Assembly (NCBI GenBank): GCA_046730475.1
Contig: JBKPIY010000061.1
Coordinates: 1-44,759 of the forward strand
Direction: 5' to 3'
Length of the DNA: 44,759 nt
Source of the DNA: JBKPIY01 sp046730475
GTDB lineage: Bacteria > Actinomycetota > Thermoleophilia > Solirubrobacterales > 70-9
Part shown: positions 24,146 through 30,547 of the stretch, piece by piece
How positions within the stretch are numbered: position 1 is the stretch's first letter
Layout of the letters: each line of letters starts with the position of its first letter
Program-made: the position numbers and the translations under genes
Notes under the pieces: model-generated
The model's database searches: none
What the model saw: only the letters and a program-made list of their open reading frames with translations
Told to the model about the DNA's origin: nothing

Positions 24146-25449
24146 ACGTAGCCGCGGGTCCGCGAGGCCTCGACCACTCGCTCGACTCCGATCAGGTAGG
24201 CGCCCTCCCGCAGCGAGATCCTCTCCTCCTTGGCCCGGTCGGAGACGTCGCGGTAGGCCCGCCGCATGATCGCTCCAAGCTTGTCGTTCACCTCGCGCTC
24301 GCTCCAGCGGAAGTGCTGGAGGTTCTGGACCCACTCGAAGTAGGACGCGACCACGCCGCCGGCGTTGGCGATCACGTCGGGGATCACGTGAACGCCCTTC
24401 TCGTTCAGGATCTCGTCCGCCCTCGGGGTGGTGGGGCTGTTGGCCCCCTCGATCATGATCCGGCAGTTGATCCGGTCGGCGTTGCCCTCGTGGATCATCC
24501 CTCCGAGGGCCGCCGGGAAAAGGACGTCGCACTCGACGGCGATCAGATCGTCGGGGCTGATCACATCGACCCCCTCGCCCTCGTACTCGGTCAGCGATCC
24601 GCCCTCGGCGACGAACCGGGCGAGCGACGGGGCGTCGATTCCGGCCTCGCTCCGAATCGCCCCGCTGACGTCGGATACGCCGACCATCCGGGCGCCGAGC
24701 TGCTGCATGATCCGCGCCGCCCAGGATCCGACGTTGCCGAACCCCTGGACCGCGAAGGTCGTGTCGGCCGGCGTCATCCCGATCTGGGGAGCCGCCTCCC
24801 GGAACATGTAGACGCATCCCCGCCCGGTGGCCTGCTCCCGTCCGTAGGAGCCCTCGAGCGCGATCGGCTTCCCGGTAACGATCGAGGGCGTGTGGCCGTG
24901 AAGCTTGCCGTACTCGTCCATCATCCACCCCATCACCTGGGCGTCCGTGTTGACGTCGGGTGCGGGGATGTCGCGGGTCGGCCCGAGGACCTTCTCGATC
25001 TTGTCCATGAACGACCGCGAGATCGCCTGCACTTCGGAGCGCTCGAGCTGGGCGGCGGGGCAGTTGACGCCGCCCTTTGCCCCGCCGAAGGGGACGTTGG
25101 CGACCGCAGTCTTCCAGGTCATCAGGGAGGCGAGCGCGCGGACCTCGTCGATGTCGACCTCGGGGTGGAACCGGATCCCTCCCTTGTAGGGCCCGCGGGC
25201 GCCGTTGTGCTGGATCCGGTAGCCGCTGAAGACGTGGACACGGCCGTCGGAGAGCTTCACCGGAATCTGGACGGTGACCTCCCGGTATGGCGTCCAGAAC
25301 ACCGTGCGGAGGTCGTCGGGCAGCGCCAGGCGCTCGACCGCCCGGTCGAAGTAATGGCGGACGATGTCGAGGTTCGACAGCTCGGCGCGCTGGCCGGGCT
25401 TGGGCCGCCCGGCGGCGTCCGCCTCGCGGCGCGCCTCCTCGACGGCCAC
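24142..25449 (-). CDS. gdhA: Glutamate dehydrogenase (Glu/Leu/Phe/Val dehydrogenase family)
   Basis: A 435-residue NAD(P)-dependent enzyme interconverting glutamate and 2-oxoglutarate plus ammonia. The substrate domain shows GYRIQHNGARGPYKGGIRFH and WKTAVANVPFGGAKGGV with the conserved lysines, and DIPAPDVNTDAQVMGWMMDE. The Rossmann domain has FAVQGFGNVGSWAARI, and EGANSPTTPRADEIL with NAGGVVASYFEWVQN closes it. The size and the YRIQHN/GPYKGGIR features match hexameric glutamate dehydrogenases better than leucine dehydrogenases. The GTG at 25449 lacks a ribosome-binding site, while an AGGAGGGG at about 25530 has no start codon near it. The nearby amt gene fits a nitrogen theme. Confidence 0.93.
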   Translation of the reverse strand: MAVEEARREADAAGRPKPGQRAELSNLDIVRHYFDRAVERLALPDDLRTVFWTPYREVTVQIPVKLSDGRVHVFSGYRIQHNGARGPYKGGIRFHPEVDIDEVRALASLMTWKTAVANVPFGGAKGGVNCPAAQLERSEVQAISRSFMDKIEKVLGPTRDIPAPDVNTDAQVMGWMMDEYGKLHGHTPSIVTGKPIALEGSYGREQATGRGCVYMFREAAPQIGMTPADTTFAVQGFGNVGSWAARIMQQLGARMVGVSDVSGAIRSEAGIDAPSLARFVAEGGSLTEYEGEGVDVISPDDLIAVECDVLFPAALGGMIHEGNADRINCRIMIEGANSPTTPRADEILNEKGVHVIPDVIANAGGVVASYFEWVQNLQHFRWSEREVNDKLGAIMRRAYRDVSDRAKEERISLREGAYLIGVERVVEASRTRGYV

Positions 25450-25625
25450 CGCCGACTTGTCGGGCGCCTCCCGGGCGCCGACCGGCTGAGTTGACTGTGC
25501 GGGCCCGTCTGTCGTCGTCGCCGTCCCCTCCTGGGGAGAGAATGCCTCTGTGGCGCTGAGTCTGCCACAGCGGCCGCGAATATTCGCCGCCGCGCGCTCA
25601 CCCCGGACCTAAAATCATCCCCCAG

Positions 25626-25698
25626 GGGGCCATAGCTCAGCTGGTAGAGCGCCTGCTTTGCAAGCAGGAGGTCGCCGGTTCGAATCCGGCTGGCTCCA
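25626..25698 (+). tRNA. tRNA-Ala (anticodon TGC)
   Basis: Complete 73-base cloverleaf: acceptor GGGGCCA/TGGCTCC, D arm GCTC...GAGC, anticodon stem CCTGC/GCAGG with loop TTTGCAA (anticodon TGC), T arm GCCGG TTCGAAT CCGGC, discriminator A. No encoded CCA. A reductase gene remnant ends 1 base after its 3' end on the other strand. Confidence 0.96.
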
Positions 25699-25699
25699 T

Positions 25700-25990
25700 C
25701 TAGGACCGCGCCGGCTCATAGGTCAGGATGGCGACGCCGTCACCGACCGTCCTCGAGTCGACCAGCCGTAGGGGCTTCTTCGCGCTCGTGGAGCCGAACA
25801 GTCGCCTGCCGCTCCCCAACACGACCGGGAAGACCATCAGCCGCACCTCGTCGATCAGGTCGCCCTCGAGCAGGGCCCGGACGAGCTGAGCGCTGCCGTG
25901 GACGACGAGATCCCCGTCGGTCCCCTGCCTCAGGTTCGAGACCGCCTCGACGAGGTCACGAGCGGGCCAAGGAGGTTGGTCGTCGTTCTT
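25700..25990 (-). pseudogene. 5'-truncated dihydrofolate reductase-family gene (RibD_C remnant)
   Basis: The minus strand reads 96 codons ending in TAG at 25702-25700. They include DLVVHGSAQLVRALLEGDLI, DEVRLMVFPVVLGSGRRLF and RTVGDGVAILTYEP, the C-terminal half of a RibD_C/DHFR-like reductase. Upstream in frame there is no ATG, GTG or TTG start before an in-frame TAG at about 26026, and the N-terminal half is missing; the TIR-like gene occupies that place. The remnant abuts the 3' end of tRNA-Ala(TGC). Compared with the intact relative at 15907-16476 it is similar in motif but clearly diverged, so it is not a recent copy. Confidence 0.82.
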
Positions 25991-26030
25991 CGATCGGATC
26001 GGCGAGCGCCTGGACGCGGGGGGATACTAG

Positions 26031-26708
26031 GTGGGACCGGTGGCCTTTCACGTCGAGATCAGCCGCGGGATCCGGCGAGCGCGGGAGTTCAACCTCGAGG
26101 AGGGGAGGCTGCGTCGCGAGATCCTCGCGCCGTGGAGCCAGGGACGGGCGATCGAGATGGGGGACCGAGAATGGGATCCGCGGGAGTGCGAGCTAAGGAT
26201 CATCGAGGGACCCGCACTGGCAGGGCCGGACCTCGCCTTCGGGCGGGGGTGGGACAACGCCGAGCGCGCGGGCCGCAACGTGACCCGGGAGCTGGTCGCA
26301 CTCGCGTCCCGGGAGGCGACCCGGGTCGCCATTCTGGCCCAGACGCCGAGCGCCGGGGAGGCCGTCCGGCGCCTGGTCGAGGACCTCGGCCTCGAGTCGA
26401 TCGAGTGGGTTGAGGCGATCGCGGCCGGCCGGCCCGACTCCGGGAAGGAGGGCGGCCCCGGGCCCGTGGCCGTGATCCTCGCGGTAGAGGACGAGCCCCC
26501 GGGCGGGGGGTGGCTGTTCGAGGCCGGGACCGCCGTCGGGGCGCTCGGCGGGCGGGCGATCGTGGCCGAGCTCGGCGAGCAACGGGGTCCCCCCGAGCTC
26601 GAGGGGCTGACGGCCGTTCGCGTCGACCCGGGGCGGGCGGAATCAGCCCGGGACCTCGCTCAGCGGCTCAGGCAGCTCGGGCTTCCGGTCGCGGCTCCCG
26701 CCGGCTGA
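26031..26708 (+). CDS. Two-domain protein with a C-terminal TIR-like domain
   Basis: A 225-residue protein. The N-terminal part (about 1-92) contains FHVEISRGIRRAREFNLEEG, MGDREWDPRECELRIIEGP and DLAFGRGWDNAERAGRNVTR, a pattern I recall from uncharacterised actinobacterial proteins. The C-terminal part (about 96-200) resembles the TIR-like nucleotide-binding domain (PF10137 type, as in STING-TIR/CAP12 effectors): VAILAQTPSAGEAVRRLVED, then PVAVILAVEDE, then GWLFEAGTAVGALGGRAIVA with Glu164 at the position of the conserved Glu, and LEGLTAVRVD. The start may be GTG 26031 or GTG 26040 (MAFHVEI). It is flanked by a gene remnant and convergent with a stress-protein gene. Function is inferred only. 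Confidence 0.7.
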   Translation: MGPVAFHVEISRGIRRAREFNLEEGRLRREILAPWSQGRAIEMGDREWDPRECELRIIEGPALAGPDLAFGRGWDNAERAGRNVTRELVALASREATRVAILAQTPSAGEAVRRLVEDLGLESIEWVEAIAAGRPDSGKEGGPGPVAVILAVEDEPPGGGWLFEAGTAVGALGGRAIVAELGEQRGPPELEGLTAVRVDPGRAESARDLAQRLRQLGLPVAAPAG

Positions 26709-26797
26709 CCGCGCCGCGAGTTCCGCGGGTGGCGAGGATCCCCCGCCCGCCCGGGGGATCGCCCGGGCGGGCGGAATGAAGCTCCGAGCTCGCTGGC

Positions 26798-27490
26798 TCA
26801 GGCGCGCGAGAGCGCGGGCCTGGGGGCGGCGATCGGGGCGCCGTGCGGAATCGCCACGACCGCGCTGGGGGAGGTCTCGATCGCGTAGCCGGCGGCAGCG
26901 CTCAGGTTGACGCGGCCGGTGGGCGACTCCGGGCTCGAGCCGATCACAAGCAGGTCGACGGGGGCTTCGCCCGGCCGGGTGACCTCCGCGCGGAGGTTCC
27001 CGGCCAAGGCCTCGGCCGACTTCTCGGCGTCGGCATCGCCGTCGGCGAGCACCCCGATCCGCTTGATCTCGAAGTCGCCGCGCTCGTGGAGGCCCGCCGG
27101 TGCGACTGCCACCGCGACCGGGCCGTTGCTGAGCAGGCGCTCCGCCGAGGTGCCCGGGCGAACTGAGCCGCGGGCGGTGCGGTACTCGGACCCGAACACG
27201 ACCACGTCGGCGCCCTCGCGCTCGGCGAGCTCGCGGAGGCCGTCGGGGGTCGAGGCGTTGACGATCACGTGACGGGCGGCGCTCTCGGCGCCGATCGACT
27301 TCGCCCCGCGCTCGAGCAGCGCCTCTGCTTGATCTTCGGCCAGCGCCTGCGCGGCCTTGTCGGCGTGCTCGTCGTGGCGCACATACGCGAGGGCCAGCTC
27401 CGAGCCGCCCTGCGCGAGCACCCGGCCGAGCGCGAGCGCGTCCTTGTCGTTGTCGGTGTCGTCGTAAGAGACGATGATCTTGAGCTTCAC
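26798..27490 (-). CDS. Universal stress protein (tandem UspA-like)
   Basis: A 230-residue cytoplasmic protein with one clear Usp fold: KIIVSYDDTDNDKDALALGR at the start and VVVFGSEYRTARGSVRPGTS, a variant of the G-x2-G-x9-G-S/T ATP loop, followed by LLSNGPVAVAVAP. The second half (FEIKRIGVLADGDADAEKSA; LLVIGSSPESPTGRVNL; SPSAVVAIPHG) is a shorter, degenerate copy. I chose GTG 27490, because a GGAG site lies about 10 bases upstream; the alternative GTG at 27499 is too close to it. Usp proteins are induced in stress or growth arrest. It is divergent from the LysR-type gene across 100 bases. Confidence 0.85.
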   Translation of the reverse strand: MKLKIIVSYDDTDNDKDALALGRVLAQGGSELALAYVRHDEHADKAAQALAEDQAEALLERGAKSIGAESAARHVIVNASTPDGLRELAEREGADVVVFGSEYRTARGSVRPGTSAERLLSNGPVAVAVAPAGLHERGDFEIKRIGVLADGDADAEKSAEALAGNLRAEVTRPGEAPVDLLVIGSSPESPTGRVNLSAAAGYAIETSPSAVVAIPHGAPIAAPRPALSRA

Positions 27491-27590
27491 TTCAACCACG
27501 CTCCAGCTTGGTTAGGGGACCAGATCCATCATCCGCCCAGTTCGGGACCGGGGCAAGTACTCCTCGTGATCCTGCGAATAACCTCTGCTA

Positions 27591-28508
27591 ATGCTGAATA
27601 CGCAGCGCCTCAGGGTCCTCACCGAGGTCGCCGCGCGCGGCTCCTTCTCCGAGGCGGCCGACGCCCTCTCCTACACCCAGTCGGCGATCTCCCAGGCCGT
27701 CGCCACCCTGGAGGCCGAGCTCGGGGTGACCCTGATCGAGCGAGACCGTCGCGGCGTCCGCCCGACCGTCGCCGGCGAGGTCCTCGTCCGCCATGCGGAG
27801 GGGATCCTCGCGCGGCTCGACGCAGCTGAGGAGGAGCTCGCCGCGATCGCGGGGATCCGAGGCGGGCGCCTGCGAATGGCGTCTTTCCCCACCGCCGGCG
27901 CCACCCTGATGCCGCTCGCGGTCGCCACCTTCCGCGTCGCCCACCCTGATGTCGGCCTCAGCCTCGCCGAGGGGGAGCCCGAGGAGATCGCCCCCCGCCT
28001 GCGCGCCGGGGAGTTCGACCTAGTGCTCCTGTTCGAGTTCCAAGGCGTGAGCGAGGGCCTGGGCGCGGGCCTTCGCCGGGTCGAGCTCCTCGGCGACCCG
28101 ATGCACCTTGCGATGCCGAAGGGCCACCGTCTCGCCCGTAAGGCGAAGCTCCGCCTCGAGGACCTGAGCGAGGAGGAGTGGGTCCAGACCTCGGCGTCCA
28201 GCCCCTGTGCCCGGCACGTCGTCCGCTCCTGCCATGCCGCCGGGTTCGAGCCGATCGTCTCCTTCGAGAGCGACGACTACCAGACCGTCCTCGGCCTGGT
28301 CGCGGCGGGGGTGGGCGTCGCCCTCATTCCCCAGCTCGCGCTGTCGGGCGCCCGCGAGGACGTGATCATCCGCGAGCTTCATCCCAGCAGCCCGGTGCGG
28401 AAGGTGACCGCCGCCACCTCCCGCGGGGCTGCGGCTCTCCCGGCGGCGACCGCGATGATCGAGATCCTCCGGGACGTCGCCCGGGGTTACGAGCGCGCGG
28501 CCGCATAG
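27591..28508 (+). CDS. LysR-family transcriptional regulator
   Basis: A 305-residue regulator. The N-terminal winged helix-turn-helix is canonical: LRVLTEVAARGSFSEAADAL, then SYTQSAISQAVATLEAELGV (residues about 8-47). The effector domain follows (GRLRMASFPTAGATLMPLAV; GEFDLVLLFEF; LVAAGVGVALIPQLAL). The ATG at 27591 has no ribosome-binding site but a TAACCT box 6 bases upstream, fitting a leaderless transcript. Its target is not clear: the divergent neighbour is the universal stress protein gene, and downstream is the convergent amt gene. LysR proteins usually regulate a divergent gene. Confidence 0.93.
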   Translation: MLNTQRLRVLTEVAARGSFSEAADALSYTQSAISQAVATLEAELGVTLIERDRRGVRPTVAGEVLVRHAEGILARLDAAEEELAAIAGIRGGRLRMASFPTAGATLMPLAVATFRVAHPDVGLSLAEGEPEEIAPRLRAGEFDLVLLFEFQGVSEGLGAGLRRVELLGDPMHLAMPKGHRLARKAKLRLEDLSEEEWVQTSASSPCARHVVRSCHAAGFEPIVSFESDDYQTVLGLVAAGVGVALIPQLALSGAREDVIIRELHPSSPVRKVTAATSRGAAALPAATAMIEILRDVARGYERAAA

Positions 28509-28524
28509 ACGGAACGGGCAAAAG

Positions 28525-28558
28525 GGCCACCGCCCCCGCGATCGCGGAGGCGGTGGCC
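28525..28558. terminator. Bidirectional terminator-like hairpin between lysR-type gene and amt
   Basis: GGCCACCGCC (28525-28534) pairs perfectly with GGCGGTGGCC (28549-28558). The interior CCGCG-AT-CGCGG extends the symmetry, leaving only two single-base mismatched positions. It sits between two convergent genes (stops 28508 and 28601), so it can serve both. No long T-run is present. Confidence 0.6.
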
Positions 28559-28600
28559 GTCCATTCGTCGTCTTCGCTTGCGCCCCGGCGCCCTGCGTTC

Positions 28601-29980
28601 CTAGGCGGCGGTCCCTGACGGATACGCCAGCGATGGCACGTCGGACGGGTAGACCTCGTGTCCGTGGACCGCGAGATCGCCCTCCTCCATGTCCTTCTCA
28701 TCCATCCGCAACGGCACGAACAGCTTGATCAGCCGCAGGATGATGAAGGTCGCGATCGCCGAGAAGCAGATCACCCACAGCGCCGCCCAGATCTCCTCCT
28801 TGAGCAGGTGGCCACCGTCGCCGTGAATCCAGCCGGTGACCGAGATCGCGGTCGTGTTCGCGTTGCCCGCCGGATACAGGATCATCCCGGGGTCGGCGAA
28901 GATCCCCGTCAGCAGCCCGCCGCTGAGGCCGGCGAACCCGTGCGTATAGACCACGCCCAGGGTGTCGTCGACGTGCCGGAACGGCCGCACCCGGCTCAGG
29001 TAGTTGAGCGCGAAGTAGACGATCGTCCCGGCGACCACACCGATCGCCATCGCGCCCCAGCCGTTGACGAAGCCGGCTGCGGGGGTGATCGCAACGAGCC
29101 CCGTGATCATCCCGTTCACGCTCGAGATCAGGCTCGGCTTGTGACCGGTGATGTAGTCCCAGGCCACCCACATAAGGAACGCCACGGCGGTACAGAGGTT
29201 CGTGTTCAACACCGCCGCCGCGGCGTCGGCGCCCGCGTAATAGGGGTCACCGCCGTTGAATCCGTTCCAGCCGAGCCACAGCAACCCGGCCCCGGTCGCC
29301 ACCATCAGCAGGTTGTTGGGCGCGTCGACCTCGCGGTCGCGTTGCAGGCGCGGCCCGACCACCGCCGCTGCCACGAACCCGGAGACCCCCGCGGCGAGGT
29401 GAATCACGTACCCGCCGGAGAAGTCAACCGCGCCGTGCTGGGCGAACCAGCCGCCGCCCCAGATGCTGAAGGCGTTGACCGTGTAGACGATGCTCGACCA
29501 TAGGAGCACGAACGGGATCCACGCCCGGAAGTTGATCCGGCCGAGGACCGAGCCCAGCATCAGGATCGGGGTGATCGCCGCGAACACGAACTGGAAGTAG
29601 GCGAGCGTCGCCGTCGGGAAATGGAACGGCGGACCCGTTGTGATCAACGGGATCGCGGCCTGACCGGTCTCGTCGCCCGCGTTGAGGATGTCGCCGGGCT
29701 TGCCCCAGATGTTGCCGAAGAAGCTCCCGTCACCCGCCCCGAAGATGTGCATCGGCTCGCCAAAGCCCATCTTGAACGCGTACAGCACCCATGCGATCAG
29801 CACGATGGCGAACGCGACGAAGGCCATCATCATCGAGTTCACCGACCATCGCTTCTGCATGACCCCGCCGTAGAGGACGACAAGGCCGGGCACGCTCATC
29901 AACCCGACAAGGGTTGAGGCGGTCAACTGCCAGGCGTTGTCACCCGGGTTGACGAAGGTGGGATATGCCAACCACTCCAT
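28601..29980 (-). CDS. amt: Ammonium transporter
   Basis: A 459-residue Amt/MEP/Rh-family channel with about 11 membrane helices. Diagnostic stretches are STLVGLMSVPGLVVLYGGVM, AFSIWGGGWFAQHGAVDFSGG followed by GYVIHLAAGVSGFVAAAVVG (the first pore-lining His), WLGWNGFNGG, and GVVYTHGFAGLSGGLLTGIF (the second His region). ATG 29980 has AAAGGAA upstream; the frame continues further but that part is low complexity. Amt is often followed by glnK, but here the downstream gene is a convergent lysR-type gene, so no PII protein is linked. A perfect inverted repeat lies in its upstream region (30022-30042). Confidence 0.95.
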   Translation of the reverse strand: MEWLAYPTFVNPGDNAWQLTASTLVGLMSVPGLVVLYGGVMQKRWSVNSMMMAFVAFAIVLIAWVLYAFKMGFGEPMHIFGAGDGSFFGNIWGKPGDILNAGDETGQAAIPLITTGPPFHFPTATLAYFQFVFAAITPILMLGSVLGRINFRAWIPFVLLWSSIVYTVNAFSIWGGGWFAQHGAVDFSGGYVIHLAAGVSGFVAAAVVGPRLQRDREVDAPNNLLMVATGAGLLWLGWNGFNGGDPYYAGADAAAAVLNTNLCTAVAFLMWVAWDYITGHKPSLISSVNGMITGLVAITPAAGFVNGWGAMAIGVVAGTIVYFALNYLSRVRPFRHVDDTLGVVYTHGFAGLSGGLLTGIFADPGMILYPAGNANTTAISVTGWIHGDGGHLLKEEIWAALWVICFSAIATFIILRLIKLFVPLRMDEKDMEEGDLAVHGHEVYPSDVPSLAYPSGTAA

Positions 29981-30021
29981 CGAGTTCCTTTCCTCGTCGT
30001 TATGAGTCCGGCATCGGCGAA

Positions 30022-30042
30022 GCCCGGCCGGACCGGCCGGGC
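30022..30042. repeat. 21-base perfect inverted repeat upstream of amt
   Basis: GCCCGGCCGG and CCGGCCGGGC are exact reverse complements around a single A. It lies 42-62 bases before the amt start, within the probable promoter or 5' leader. It could be an operator for a nitrogen regulator or, in RNA, an 8-bp stem with a 5-base loop. High GC makes chance GC-rich symmetry more likely than usual. Confidence 0.4.
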
Positions 30043-30179
30043 CACGCTCGCGCTCAGTTCTCCCGGGGAAGGCTGAAGCAGGGCCGGCGGTCCCTCTACG
30101 GACAACTGTCGGAACCGATCGGGCCGAATTTCGCCGGGCTGTCGAGTGCAACCCTCGGCGGCGCCCGTACACTGCCCCG

Positions 30180-30521
30180 ATGCCGCTGGAGGGACACTGG
30201 AACCGCGTGAACACGCCGCTTCGGCGCATCACCGAGCGCGAGCGGCGGGTGCTGGCTGCGGTCGCGGCGGTCCTCGCGGCGACCGTTCTCGGCCTGGCGG
30301 CGGCGGCCCTGTTCGGCGGCTCCGAGTCGGAGCCGGGGTGCGTCGATATCACCCTCCCGAGCACGATGGGAGCCGGGGTCCAGCACGCTTGCGGCAGCCG
30401 GGCCCAGAGCTTGTGCGCCTCCGCACCTGTGCGGGGCGGCCAGTTCGAGAGGGCCGCCCGGGGGCCATGCGAGCGGGCCGGCTATCGCCTCGGCCGGGCG
30501 GAGCCTAAGGGCGGGCCTTAG
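30180..30521 (+). CDS. Small single-span membrane protein, unknown
   Basis: A 113-residue protein with a basic start, one hydrophobic helix (about 24-46: VLAAVAAVLAATVLGLAAAA) and an extracytoplasmic tail with four Cys residues (GCVDITLPST, QHACGSRAQSLCASAP, GPCERAG), which could form two disulfides. ATG 30180 is preceded by TACACT with a 6-base gap, a leaderless layout; GTG 30207 is an alternative. It is followed after 26 bases by the propeller gene and is likely co-transcribed with it. I do not recognise a family. Confidence 0.6.
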   Translation: MPLEGHWNRVNTPLRRITERERRVLAAVAAVLAATVLGLAAAALFGGSESEPGCVDITLPSTMGAGVQHACGSRAQSLCASAPVRGGQFERAARGPCERAGYRLGRAEPKGGP

Positions 30522-30547
30522 TTCGACCCGGCAGACTGCAGCGCCCC

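Noticed and set aside
29981..30179. Riboswitch upstream of amt
   Set aside because: Only a simple GC inverted repeat is seen; no conserved glutamine, glnA-type or other known riboswitch core was recognised.
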